Source: Cryptomeria japonica (taxonomy: Eukaryota; Streptophyta; Pinopsida; Cupressales; Cupressaceae). From it: a DNA stretch of 64,000 nt. Of the stretch, positions 21,853 through 35,200 are shown one piece after another. Location of the stretch: contig NC_081407.1 in assembly GCF_030272615.1 (NCBI RefSeq), positions 433,838,730 to 433,902,729 of the forward strand, in the 5' to 3' direction. A program made the translations under genes and the position numbers. A model generated the notes under the pieces. It searched no databases. It saw nothing but the letters and a program-made list of their open reading frames with translations, and was not told the DNA's origin. Position 1 is the stretch's first letter. Every line of letters starts with the position of its first letter.

Positions 21853-24429
21853 TGTTGGCATTGTGTTGTCATTGATGTCAACTGATATAGCATGTTACCG
21901 GTATAGGAGGACAACCGGTATGAGAAAATTGTTGATATGTTGTCTTTAATGTCAACCGACATTGTGGTGTCTTTGGTGTTCACTGGTATAGCTGTCAGTG
22001 TTATCAACTGGTAGAGTGGATAGTTGATATTGAACAAGCTTGGGAGAGAAGAGACCGGTGAGTGATATGAACCGACAAGCTTGTGACTGGTAAAGTTTGT
22101 TGGAGTATGGAACAATGAAGAGCTTGCAGGTCACCGGTACGCTAGTATGATGCCATCTAGCAAGACTCCCACCAGATGAAGTAAAGGTTGACATAGAGTG
22201 CGTTGCTTCAGTGAGCAAAGATGACATATGGAAAAGCTACCGAGATATATGTCAAGTGGAAGATGTATCCTCTCCTCAATGAAGTCACATTATTACCGAT
22301 AGGTGACATAGATGCTCCTCCATCGATGATTGGCAGTTGAAGTGCAATTGTTTATTCTTTCCACTGGTAAGTGGTAATATCTTGCTTATCCCACAGTGTG
22401 CATGGCATACATCATGACTCTCCGGGATAAGATATTCAGAGTAAGAAAAGGCAAGTGATTAGATGCATAGACCGAATGACCAAATTGGAAGATGAGGAAG
22501 CCTCCAGAGGTTGAGATCTGAGATGTACACTAGATCAACATGTGAAGTCAAGATGTGCTACTGGGACAGAGAAGGAAGAGTTGAGATGATGAGTTTTCCA
22601 CCTTGGCAAACCGATTGAGGGGAGAACCAGTCAAGTGAAGATGAGGCTTTGTAGCTGCACACAAGGTGGTTACCAGTATAAAGCAAAGGGCCAAGAGGCA
22701 AGTGGAGTGCTCCTATTCAGGTGTTAAGGTACATGACGAATCACCATGGATATCTACTGCTAGTCAGCAAGGTTGATGATCGGTAAATGTGATACATTGA
22801 CAAGACAAAGAAGGTGATGGCAAGAAGGTCAATCGGTAAGGTGAGATGTACCGGTAGGGTTAGATGATTGGAAGGTGTGTACCGGTTAAGTGTTTCGTCA
22901 GTGATCCTGTCTGAACTGACATAAAGGTCTAAGTTGACGAATATCGATAGAGGTGCCACGTGGAGTCGAGGTGACATACATGCATGAATTGGTAGATGAA
23001 GTGTGCACCGACGAGGTAGTTACAAAGTTGTTTGATATTAAATGCAGACCCCATAAATCAAGGGATGTGTTGCAGAGGTGTGCGGCTCGAGGAAGGTTGA
23101 GCATAGGTGATCCATGGGATGCACTGATCGATGTAGAGTGTCCAGGTGCAAATTGAAGTTGGTGATGCAAACCGCCGAACCATTTATGGTGATTGACCAA
23201 GTGCTAAGCCGACGAACTGTCCGTGTTTGCTAAGTATTGGAAGAAAGGAGATATGGTGGAAATGCCTGATTGCTTGTAGGTTGTCAATCTTCGTGCAGAA
23301 CGAGATCTGATTGGATCCGATACTCCTTGTGATTAGTGCAAGAAACCCTAGTGCGCCAATAGTTTGAAGTTGCATTTTGGCGGGAAAGCTCAGCTATTAG
23401 TATGTAGGCAAAAGACCAGATAGATTGATGTTGCCAGAAAGTGAGGTTCTAGATATAGAAGATTAAAGTGTGAGTGTGCATCTAGAGTCAATCAACCGGA
23501 GTGTCATCGAAGGTCATCGAAGTGATTGAGTGAGTGAAGATACAACCGGTGGCAGGGTTTTAGAGAGGCTTAATCGATGAGGTCAAGTTAACCGGTGGAC
23601 TGTCACTATATATGACAGTAGTGTGAATAGGCTGTATGTGAGTTTCAACAAGAAGGAAGAGAGAGGAAGGCAACACAAAGTGAACCGGTGTAGAGTGAGT
23701 ATTTGGGAAGAACTGACGGGCAAAGAACAGAGCAGGGTTAAACCCATGAGCTGAGTAATTGGTGATGAGGTGCAGAGTATGACAGGTTAGTAAACTGGTA
23801 GAGCATGAACTGGTAAGGCAACAACATTGTGTAGAGGAGAACAAAAAGAGGAAAAAGAGGTCAGACTGGGTAGAGATAGAGTGGAAGAGGAATCAGAAAG
23901 AATAAAGCTAAGTACCTATGGTAGAAAGGAGCAGTGAGATAGAGGAGTGAAACCGGTAGAGAGAGAAGTCATTAGTTGAGGTTACAAAATACTTTTGTAA
24001 CCAGATTATAACTAATGTATTATTTTATGTAATCCATTGAAATCACTGAGTTGGAGCTCGGTGTAGGGGTTGGTGCTCCTTGGGTTAGTGCCTTAAAATC
24101 AGGGGTTGGTGCTCCTTGGGTTGGTGCCCTAAATGTTGTAACCAATGTGTTTATTGTGAGGCTAGATTGGAGCAGTAGACTCCAACAACATTTCTCACCG
24201 AGGTTTTTCCCATCTTGGGTTTTCCTCATATATACCAATGTTATGTGATGTGCTCTTTGTGTGGTTGAATTGTGTTGTCTTGATCTATCTTACCGGTAGG
24301 TTTGCTTGGTCCTTAGGTGGGTAACCGATAATATCTCTTGGGGCTAAAAGGGGTAAGAATTTAGAAACAATTAATTCACCCCCCCCCCCCCTCCCCCCCT
24401 CCTCTCTCAGTGGCATCTTGTGTTCAACA
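21853..24429 (+). mobile_element. Large solo LTR (2.58 kb) related to the Copia LTRs
   Basis: It starts TGTTGGCATTGTGTTGTCAT and ends GTTCAACA, flanked by an exact 5-bp duplication CCTTT (21848-21852 and 24430-24434). Its first 60 bases (…gttgtcattgatgtcaac) and its many accggta motifs resemble the LTRs at 5536 and 11453. Like them it has a C tract just before its 3' end (24378-24399), although it is 1 kb longer. A duplicated ggggttggtgctccttgggtt lies at 24060-24130. No coding region was recognised, so this is a solo LTR inside the LINE. Confidence 0.88.
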
Positions 24430-24529
24430 CCTTTGAGGAACCTTTTGTTTCTTAGTATCATGTTCTTGTCTTCTATATTATTCAAAGTAACCCTTACATG
24501 TTTGCTCTTGTTATATCTTATCCATTTTT

Positions 24530-25110
24530 CGATCCTTTGTGCTTGCTGAATTCCTCATAGTCATTGCGGTTGATTTTTAAAATAGTCTCTTGTTAACTTT
24601 TTTGTGTTTTCCTTCACTCCATAATATTTTAACCTTTAATGAGAATATTTACAGCCCTATCATTTTCATCCTTTTGTTCTTGTATCCGCTTCCTTACTTG
24701 CTTTTCTATGAACTCATTTTATGTGCTTGATGTTCCCTTCATCACTTGAGTCCGAGATTTGACCTCTTCTATTTGTTCTTTTAGTTGGTTTTCTTTTAAC
24801 TCTATGTTTGCCATTGCCGATTGTATCTCTTTTATTTGTGGATCACTATTCCTTTCTTTCACTTTTATCTTGCTCTGTTTTGATTTGCCTTAACCCCTAC
24901 CTTATTGAAAACAACTCTTGTTTACCCTTTTCCATGCTATTTTGTAACTTGTATACTTGCTCTTTGAGTAACTTGTTCTCTCTCATTAGCTTCTAATTGT
25001 TTTCCACGATGTCCTTTATCTTAACGTGTTCAAACTGACTCCTTAATTTTAGAGATTGAAGTCCTTCATGATCATTTACCCACTTAAATATAAATTTGAG
25101 AACCATGTCA
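24530..25110 (-). pseudogene. LINE ORF1 remnant (coiled coil)
   Basis: Minus-strand translation gives RENKLLKEQVYKLQNSMEKG near 24940-25000, then SDPQIKEIQSAMANIELKEN and QLKEQIEEVKSRTQVMKG near 24740-24830, a stop, and IEKQVRKRIQEQKDENDRAV. These are heptad-rich Lys/Glu segments as in LINE ORF1 coiled coils. Several stops break it. Assignment rests on its position upstream of the endonuclease and reverse transcriptase on the same strand. Confidence 0.5.
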
Positions 25111-25232
25111 AAGGTGTTGAAATATGACTATATGTATTTACGAACCTTCATCATTTTGTATTTTATTTGTTGATTGAGTTTCAACCTCAAATTGTTTTGC
25201 AACTCATGTCAAAAAAAGACATCGAACTCAAC

Positions 25233-25450
25233 TTTTCCTTTCCTTTATTATATTTTTGCATGCTTTGAAATGAATTTTATCAAATTTTCCTTCTTTTATT
25301 CTATTTTTGCATGCTTTGAACTTGATGAATGTTATAACTTTTCCTTTCCTTTATTCTTGCATGCTTTGACCTTATGAATTTTATAACCTTTCCTATCCTT
25401 TATTCTATTTTTGCATGCTTTGACCTTGATGAGTTTTATCGTATTTAATG
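25233..25450 (-). repeat. About four 60-bp tandem repeats at the LINE 5' end
   Basis: Units contain 'tttcctttcctttattctatttttgcatgctttgac' followed by 'cttgatgaattttatca'. gcatgctttga recurs at about 25258, 25309, 25357 and 25413. They lie before the LINE ORF1 on the minus strand, where LINE promoters and repeated 5' UTR monomers are found. The last unit is about 290 bp from the HMA1 ATG on the opposite strand. Confidence 0.6.
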
Positions 25451-25735
25451 TTTTAAACACTGTTTTTGGTAGAATAGAAGATGATGCACTAGTTAGCTGC
25501 TGTCAACTATCAGAAACACGACCGCCGCCCCCAAAAAGATGGAATCGACGACGATAAGCATAATGGGAAGAGACAAATTACATTCTGAACTTTTCAGTTG
25601 CATAACCCTCATGAATTGTCCACATAATGACGATACAGAATAGTAGCCTAAACAAACATCAACATATAATGGAGTGAACGAAACAAAAAGAGAACATACA
25701 AGAGCAATTACTTGTTCATTTCCTGCTACAGGGCC
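25451..25735 (+). promoter_or_regulatory. Probable HMA1 promoter and 5' UTR
   Basis: This 285-bp gap between the LINE repeats and the start codon includes 'cagaaacacgaccgccgcccccaaaaagatgg' (25510-25541) and 'aagcataatgggaagagacaaa'. There is no convincing TATA box at the usual distance. The position is the only argument for promoter function; any longer promoter would have to include LINE sequence. Confidence 0.35.
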
Positions 25736-26281
25736 ATGGAAGCTATCGCAATTTCTACCAGAAGTAGCAATCTACTCCTGTTAAATCTCAGAGCAAGCCG
25801 TCATTTATGGAGGCCATCACATCTCCTCCTTCCAAGAAAACAACCGAGATTACCTTTCCAATCCCGTCAATGTGGCCTTCAAATCACTGCATGTAAAAAA
25901 CTAAACGTGCCCTGCCCGAACGACGACGCCCACGGGCCCGACCATTCAGAGCACCATCATGATGGCCACCGTCGCCAGCACGGGCACGACCATTCAGTGC
26001 ACCACCATCACGGCCATCATCACCAGCACGGGCACGTGCACAAAAACCTTGAACACGGGCAGGAGGACGGGCAGCTGAATGCGGCTCAGAAGGCTCTACT
26101 AAATTTGGCCAAGGCTAGTGGATGGGCCAGTTTAGCTGATTTATTGCGGGAAAATTTCAGGCTTTGCTCTTCTGCCATGGTTTTGCTGCTGTTGGCGGCT
26201 CTTTGCCATTATGTTCAACCAAAGGCAGCAGCGAAGTCAGCTCAGAATGCGTTAATTGCACTCGCATTTCCTCTTGTCGCG
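25736..26281 (+). CDS. HMA1: HMA1 exon 1
   Basis: It encodes residues 1-182. The start MEAIAISTRSSNLLLLNLRA is rich in Ser, Arg and Leu and lacks acidic residues after position 2, as chloroplast transit peptides do. A His-rich tract follows (HHHDGHRRQHGHDHSVHHHH within it), as in Arabidopsis HMA1, probably binding metal. Then come QKALLNLAKASGWASLADLL and the first membrane segment (AMVLLLLAALCHY). The exon ends ...FPLVA at the donor GTATTT (phase 0). The frame runs on past the donor to a stop in the intron. Confidence 0.9.
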
Positions 26282-29200
26282 GTATTTTATTTTTTCCCTC
26301 AAAATTTTCATCAATTGAGGCAATCCAAGTCGTGTCTTTTTTGCTTAAATTGTTTCGAGCCTTGAATTAATTTACTATTGTTCTTCACAACTTTACAACG
26401 CTTTTCTCTTTTGTACAAGCTTTTCAGTGTTTCTTATACTTCAGAATCTGAAGTGGCATTTCTATTTCAAGCGTGCGTTTTGTTGTATGCTTTAGTCGTT
26501 TATAAGTTTAATTTTTATTTGTTACCTCTTGATCACTTTTTGCGAAATGCCGAAATTTTAAATGTTTTCTCTCCTAGAACGTGAAAAGAGTATTCAGTTA
26601 AAAAATTTGGAATACAAATTCTTGTTATTTGCGTTTGGCGGCCTTTTGCCCTTACGTTCAATCCAAGGTAGCTGCTACATTGGGGTTTAAAATGAGGTAA
26701 TGGCGATCACATTTTCTCATGTTGGGGTAAGCATCAAAGGCCATTCTTGCATTACTCAAGACTTTCCTTCTTTGACTAACTCCAGCAGGATTTGCACCAC
26801 AATTTCTCTAGTTACAGCAATCTAGGTCTTGATATCCTCTTACTTCGTATGTACCAATAAATTTATATATTTTCTCTTCTTGAATTCAGTTATAGCCAAT
26901 TGTCTTCTTATTTAAGATCCTCTCACCTATCACTATTTCTATTTTAAAATGTCTTCATTTTCGTAAACCTCGGCAATGTTTCTTCTTTTCTCACAACCTA
27001 AAATTGCGTTTGTGAATCAATGAAGAACCTTATGATAAGGATGGGAGTTAATGGAGTACAATTCTACAAGCGAAAAATACCTTTATACTTTTAATTGCCT
27101 AAGCCTCCTTGCACAGAAACCCTTGGTGGGGAATCAGCAATTTGGAATTTTATCAGATGTAAACTCCTGTTTGTTCCAAAATCGAGACGGTCAATTTCGC
27201 AGGCAGCTTTTATTTGTAATGATACTTGGTTGAAAAGAATCCCATTATGTCAAGATGGTGAACTCTAAGTTTCTGGCTGATTTTGCAATTGTGCAATTGG
27301 GATGGTATTTGTGTGTAGCAACTACGTGATTGATGGAGATGGCTTCAAGATCTAGAAGAATCTGGATGGTCCTCTCTTGATGTTGCTTAAAAAGGCTTAA
27401 AAAGCTAAGATTTTGAATTGTTAGCTTGATAGCTGGTCTTTTACAGAAGGGTCCAGGTAAACTGACTCGAGGAGAGACAAACCTGATATTGTAATGGTGG
27501 AAGTAGCATTACTAGAGATATTACTGGAATCATACAGAAATGAGATGGATATTCCAAGTAAAAAGATTTGGTTACACGGGACTATTGAAAGCAAGTAACT
27601 TTCTTTGGTTGGCTCTGCAGTTTGGAGCACTTAAATAGGATAGATTGGTTAGTTGAGATTTCTATAGGCCATCTATCTTCTTTATGGTGAAGAAAATGAA
27701 GCGAGCAACAAACATAGCATATTTGTTGCTCTCAAACTTAGAGGATTTGGATTAAAGTCATAGATAAGGGGAGTTTTGGTCTTTCCAAGTTAGGAAAGAT
27801 GTCTGGTTAATGATGGGGTGTGTTAAATTAAAAGTACTCCTCTTGGATATGCTTCGAGTATCTCACCCATCATCCTTATTTGGAGTTATATCAATTGTTA
27901 GAAACAACAGAAATGTTGAATGTTCCGGATAACTGAGAGGGGGTGTGAATCAGTTATCAATTAAAACTTTATTAAATTTTCACAGAAACAGATCTGGCAA
28001 ATATAGATTTCAGATTGCATAACCATGAACAAATGATACCATGAAAAGAACACACACAAGAGACACCAAGTATGACATGGAAAACCCAAGAAGGGAAAAC
28101 CACGGAGAATGCTAGTTCTCAGAATAAAAACACCTGTTAGGGTGACATCGGTTAAGGTGACTTTAACAAGGTGGCTCACTGCCAGAATTGCTCACTGCAT
28201 GTGGGCTCACTGCCCGGCTAAAACCGGCAGAAAAAGGAGGGCTCACTGCCCAAAAGAAGAAAGAAAGAATCCGCCATAAGAGGCACAACTGCCACTCTGC
28301 TGCAATGCCGGAAGAAACCTTAGGCTCACTGCCACCGGTATTAAACAGCATCAGCAAACAACCACACTGATCAACCACTTTATATTGCTAGAGATAGACC
28401 TTCTTTTTACAATCAACTTCCTTTTGCTAAAACTTTCTTCATGATTTTTCATTACAAGTGATCTTTATATAGCAATCTCCAAAATATATTTTTCAAGTCG
28501 GCCAAGGAGACAATAACTCATAATTCAGAAATAGGTCTTCAAACTAAGCATTCTCACGGTGGAGAGGAATGAAAAGTGCACCACACCACAATGCAACAAC
28601 ATGTTATCCAAATGCCACAATCACTAGACCAAAAGATAGAACATCTGGGGTTAGCCGGACCAGGTAAGAACACTTCTGGAGCACAACAACACATGCCGAA
28701 TCAGAATAATGAAGATATATGCACTAGAAGCATGAAACTAGAAATGCAACAAAAGAACTAAAGACGCGGAGCAACACGGAGCTTTGCAAACTCTTTTAGA
28801 CAAGCATCATCAACACAGCATAAACTTCCGGAGAATACCTTCCGGACCACCAAACCATGAAAGAAGAATCTCAAAATGTATCTGCAATAAGTCTGAACAT
28901 CCAAAGCAAAACCAAGCACAGAAACAGAGTCAATACGTTGACATCAATGACAACCATACTGAACCATCAATCATCTTCACATTTGCAACAGAACATTCAA
29001 GGAAAAGGTCAGATTGATCGACTCCTTATTTTGCATGAAGGATTTTAAAATCCCTTTTCTTGGGATAAACAACATGCTATTGGTTCTTTTGGGTTGAGCC
29101 TTACTAAAGAAATATAACAATGTTGGGTTTTTTTATGGTCTTTTGGTTTGATTCTATACAGCTCCATGCTTCATTGAGCGATCTTCCCTAACAGGGATAT

Positions 29201-32200
29201 TTTCACTTGTACTATGTTTGAAGGCTCAGGGTTTAACCACTTTAGTTCTGCTCCCTCTTTTGTGTTCAGTTGCTTTTTTTAATCTAGAATCTTTACATCC
29301 AAGTGGTTATCCTTAATTCTTGTACTCTGTGTTGCATTGATCTATGTTGGTCATTTGTGACATTAATATAACGAAATTCTTCCTTTGTGGCTCATATATG
29401 TGCTTGGGATGCTAAGATGATGGGAACTTGTTGTTCTAAAGCCAAAACTAAACCAAAATGTAAGAAACTAACTGTTATTAGCCCTCAGAATGTTAAAAGC
29501 TTTATAGAATATAGTTCACACCCCGCCTCCCCCAATCTCCTTCCCTCTCAAGTGTGACACTTGCTGGAAGTTTTGTGTTTAAAGCTGAAAGTAGCATTTG
29601 AATTTGATGGTAAAGGGTTGAATTGTTTTGAAATTTCAGAAATGATTGTCATCTTTCCTCCTGTTTGATGTTCTTTCATTTAGCAAACTAGAGTTGGAAG
29701 TTTGATCAATATCCAGTTCAAGTTGTATTAAACCAAAAGCTACATGTCCTCAACTGCTAATACTGTTGGTTTTGTTTCATCTGTAAGATTTAATCAGAGC
29801 TTCACAGTAAGGTGTCTTGTACAAAGATGGATCTATAACATATTTGCAGACAAATAAGCTTTGGCAAAAAATCAGTATATAAAAAAAAAACAATGCAGGA
29901 AAAATGTATGGTATATGAGTGGATTAAAAGCTGGATTTGAGAAGCCTCATTTTGACTCCAATTTGATACTTAAATAGCAAAGTTTTTAATTAATATGGTA
30001 AGATGGTCATATTTAAATATTGTACCATAGTGTGGAGCTCCAGCTTCTATGTCACGTTCCATTATTTGCTTATTTTAATAATGAATAAAAACTTGATTAA
30101 GATATTTATTTAGTTAAATTTTAATTTATTGAGTGGATTAAGTTAAATAGAATATTGTTATGCTTAAATTATATAAAGTGATTAAGATAGATTTTAATGA
30201 TGTTGCAATGTTAATAATGGAAATTGATGATGATTTAGACTAGATATGTATGATGATAATGATTTTTATTTTAATGGCTGACCTATTAATGTGCAAATGA
30301 GTTTAAGTGGATGTAGGATTAGTTGAAGACAGGAACATGGTAAAGGAGAGGGGTCCTAGCCATTTGAGTAAACAATGTCCATGATGAGAACCATATCACA
30401 CACCACGTAGAGCACACATATGAATGATATAATGAATGCTTCTATCTAAATGCCATGCATACATATGATTATTGATACTTATGAATGACTAATTAGAAAA
30501 GAAAAAGTAAAATGTCTTACCTTTTATTTACCTTGCGCGTTTGCTTGATAATAGGTACATGATGGAGTACTATGATAATATGTTGTCATCTTTGTTTATC
30601 ATACTGTGATATATTTTCAAAATAAATAGTGCCATAACAAGTGTATTATGTTTCCCTTCTATAAACAATTGCACATAGAAGCTTATAAGTTCACATATAA
30701 GCATGATTACATCGCCATAAGAGTACGAATATATGGGTGCATATGAGTATATATTTATATGTACATGTATGCACTCACATAGCATATACCTGTGACGGTA
30801 TAGGTGCGCCTATACGTGCTTATACAAGAAGCTGACGTTGTTACTATGCCATGCCTCATAATAACTTGGAGGCCGATTATACCAATAATCACATCCATTA
30901 AAATATTGCAAATGATAATGGTCACATAGCACTTACAATGTCTTAATGGATGGAGCTCTTTTTTTATTATTATATTTCATAATGCTGCAATGTATTGCCA
31001 AATCGAATGCTATCCATAGCATTGCATTATAATACTCCCATTTCAAATGTTGTTCTTAATGCTTCAACATATAGAATCTAGAAAATGATATGTTTATAAC
31101 ATCGAATGCATATTATTAGCCAAGTTCAAAGTGAGCAAGGTGGCCGCCAACTTAAAATCAAAATGCCATTGAATCTTTTAAAAAGAAATAAGCCGAATCA
31201 GTCTGTATTATAAAAGCCATGAAACAGCTCATACCAAGTGGCCGCAAGTAGGGAAATGACCTGTACAATATTTAAGTTTTGTAACAACCACGCCCAAGAA
31301 AAGAAGGACCGATAGCTATGTTTGGTTAAGAATATCATTTTGAGAAGGAAGCCACTATCGTTTTTGGGCTGCAAGCCCATTATTTTGCTTTCAGAAGCCA
31401 AACATATTTTGCATGAAAGATTTTCTGAACATAGGCATTCAAGAGGTTTCATCTTTTCATGTAGAACAAACAATATAGAGACAGAGAAGCAGAATATATC
31501 TGCTTTGCCCATCACTGCATAGTAAAGCTCACATTTTCATCACTCGAGTCAATATTTTTGAGTTTGAGAAGGGGTGGAAACAAACATAAGAGGGTTATTG
31601 AATTGGCAAGGCGTCCAAGTTGAGAACAGTGGGTCGCCAGTATTCAACCCAATCATCTTCAGTTATTCAAGCAGTTTTCTACAATTCTTTTGTGTTTTTC
31701 TGAATTTATATAATGAATCTGGGTAGAATCCATATCATCATGTGAAATCTGAAAGTGTGCTTTTTCATAAAAATATTGCATTATTAAAATCTGATAGGAT
31801 ATTGTTAGCACAAATGAGCGCATAATCAGATGTATAAATACTTAAGAATCAATACATCTGAATATGTAACCATTTGGGTATCCAGAGAACCTTAGGTGAA
31901 CTTGCAACATAGACGAACTATTCTTAGCTGTCCTTTTCCATGACAGTTTGTGATTAACCTTAGATTCTGAACATATGAGACAAATAGATAAATAGCTAGA
32001 TACTGATTACCAAATCTGCAATCTTCATTATAAAATTTAAGAGCAACAGTAGTAAGAAACATTAGCATCATTCTCTGCATTAAACAGATTAATAAATCAT
32101 TCAAAAACCACAGAAATTTAGAGGACAATTACCTTCTTTTCTTGACAATTTGAGAACAAGATCGTTACTACAGTTAAAAAGAGCAAAAAACATAGAGATA

Positions 32201-35200
32201 TCAGTAACCTTGCATCATGTTCATCTGAAAATTAGTTAGTTATGAAACTGAATGAGGTAGGCAAAATTAGTTATAGTAGAGAATGTATACGCATATATAA
32301 ATATGTACATACACATAGGCTATCACATATATGTATACTTCCAGTATACACACATGCGATATACCTTCTCTTTAATTCTAATTTAAATTCTTCTTTCAAT
32401 TAATGACTGTTGTATAAATCTGCTTTTGTCCTCATTACGAAACTGAATGTTAAATGTAAAATTACTCATAAACATGCATAAATTCTGATTTCTTACTTAT
32501 CGTGTATTCTTAAAGAACGTATGCTCATATATATGCGTATAATAATATATGTACATGTCATTATATACATACATGTGTCATACCTTCTTCTTAAAATATG
32601 TCATTGATCTCAAAATGATTATATTATTGCCTAACGATGCATTGAAAATTTGAAACAGACATATGGAATTATAGAAATGCATATGGAAGTCATATAAACA
32701 ATCTCATTGGTAATGCATTGTAATAGCCATATACTAAGTTACCGATTCGGGTACGGATTCGACAATTTTTTTTTCTTGGGTACAGGTACAGGTACGGGTA
32801 TGTCCGTACATATATGTATATATATTTTAATTTTATGTATATATGTATACATATATTATATATATGTTCAAACATCAAAATTATATATATGTTTTGATGC
32901 ATTTCATGCATCAGAAGGGGCGAAATTAGGGTTTATATGTTAAAAAAAAATTAAAAAAGGTGTTTTTTTATTGTTTTTTGTGTTTTTACGACCCATGGGC
33001 CCTGTTTTTGGGAACCCACAGGCCTTGGTTCTCCTGGGTCCACTCGGGTTCTCCTCGGGTTCCTCCTGGGTCCTGCCCAGGTGGCTGGGTTTTATATGAC
33101 TTTCATGTGCATTTATATCATTCTATATGGCTGTTACAATGCATTACCAATAAGATCATTTACATGACTTCCGTATGCATTTTTATCATTCTATATGGCC
33201 TAAGATATCGGTTCTTGGCAAAATGGGCTGGGTCCGGGTCCTGATTCTTGCCCGGTCCTGGTTCTCCCCGGGTTCTCCTTGGGTTCCTCCCATGACTGGG
33301 TTCTCTTGCCCCTACGGAAGTCATGTAAATGATCTTATTGGTAATGCATTGTAACAGCCATATAGAATGATATAAATGCACATGAAAGTCATATAAATGT
33401 TCTCATTGGTAATGCATACAAAAGCCACATAAGATGATGAATTAATAGTAATGCATCAGAAAGACATGTAGGAGCTGCATTAAATCATCATGTAGAATGT
33501 GAATATGTTTAAGATGCATACGAAAAGCCATGTAGGAGAAGTGAGAAGTCTCTTCATAGGAAAATTCATTAACATAGGATGATTGGTGTTTGATACATTG
33601 TATGTGGGATAAGCTATGTTTTCGGGAATGGTTGTTGAATGTAGAAACAACAGAGAATGATGATCCTCTTTTTGGGAAATCTGTTTTTAAAGTGCTTTGG
33701 CCAAAGCCTAGTTCATTGAAATAGATGAATTGCCTAACAAATTTCACTTAATATGTTTCTTTGCCACATCTGATAATATTTCGTTGCATACTCATATAGT
33801 AGATGTGCATGTAGATGTATCAAGCTGCACGATGGTTTCCATCCTGCCATTGTTTTTAGGTAGCTAGGCTTTTCGTTCAAGGTTGGTGGTTCTTCATGTC
33901 AGGAAGAACTCTGGTGAAGCATAACTGCTTTGTGGTTGGGCAAAAAAGTACTTGAGCCATGTTCCTGTCCTTAGCTAGTAGATGACCTTGTGGTTGGTAG
34001 GTAGCAAGCGAGGACGATTGTATTTCTAATTATTTGTATCTTGAAATTTGTACTTTTCTTATATTGTTATCGTCATGGCAAGTAGCTCATCATCTTTGTA
34101 CTTAGATTAATATATGTATATGTGCTTTCCTGGAATAAGCACTTGAACTCCATTGGGCACTTGAACTCCATTGGAAATTGTAATTGTAATATTTATTTTA
34201 TATTTATATGGAACGTTTGATTATAATTAATATTTGATGATGTGTTAAATGAGTTATTTAAATATTTTTATATTTTTTATTTCCGATGTCCTTACATTGT
34301 ATATTTATCAGATAATTTTCTAATACTATTTGTGCTTATGGTTTACTTTGCTAGTAAAGAACAAATAGAATCTTCAACCATAGTATGTGGCTGACCCTCT
34401 AGATTTTGAAATGTAACAGATATCAGCAGCACTTGATGCATTAGTTGACATTGCTGGTGGAAAAGTTAATATCCATGTACTAATGGCCTCAGCTGCATTC
34501 GCATCTGTATTTATGGGAAATGCCCTGGAAGGCGGATTACTTCTCGCCATGTTTAGCCTTGCTCATATTGGTAAGGTATTTGAAGTTGTAATTGAGTTTT
34601 TTCTAGTCTAGTATACAGGTTTAGGTAGCTGTTCTCTCCATTGCTTGTACTGTGTCATACTTCTAAGAACTGCTTTCTGTAGCGGAGGATTATTTTGCAA
34701 ACCGAGCAATGGGTGATATCAAGGCACTAAAGGAAAGCAATCCAGAGTTTGCTCTTGTTTTGGATACATTTGATGCAACAGCACCTCTTCATTTTTCAGC
34801 AATAACCTACAAACATGTTCCTATGCATGATTTGGAGGTGGGATCATACATATTGGTTAGAGCTGGTGAGGTATACAACTATCTGAAGTGTTGCTTTTCA
34901 AATTTTATGTCTGCATTTGTTTTGATGCAAGTAAGTCATTTTGCCAGTAGAATTTTGTTACAAGGTCTTCTCAGGCATCAAGACCCTTTACTTGGGTGGG
35001 GTCATTCTCCAAAGTTCCATAGAAAGAACTCAATAAATTCTGAAATTCCTTAGAATATAAATGCCTTTATGTTTCTTATTGATATCCTTCATGTGTATCT
35101 GAAATTTCAAGCTAACTCTATTAACAAAAGTAATTACAATATTTATCGGAAATTGCATAAAAAATCATATGAAGCGCCAAAAGGGATTTCACTCCATGGC

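Larger units (their letters stand above)
17217..25450 (-). mobile_element. Near full-length decayed LINE, split by two solo LTRs
   Basis: On the minus strand, from high to low coordinates: tandem repeats (25233-25450), a coiled-coil ORF1 (about 24530-25110), an endonuclease fragment (21456-21665), reverse transcriptase (18500-18860), and a 3' tail with ATTC repeats near 17190-17215. Two solo LTRs (19654-20653 and 21853-24429) interrupt it. Without them the element is about 4.6 kb, a plausible full length for a plant LINE. All frames are broken by stops and frame changes. Confidence 0.7.

Noticed and set aside
24378-24399. Long C tract as a sequencing gap or error
   Set aside because: Similar C tracts occur at the same relative place in the related LTRs (6996 and 12913), so they are a family feature, although exact lengths may be unreliable.
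32690-33381. Open frames in the inverted-repeat region
   Set aside because: The same peptides appear on both strands because of the inverted repeat; no start context or known motif.
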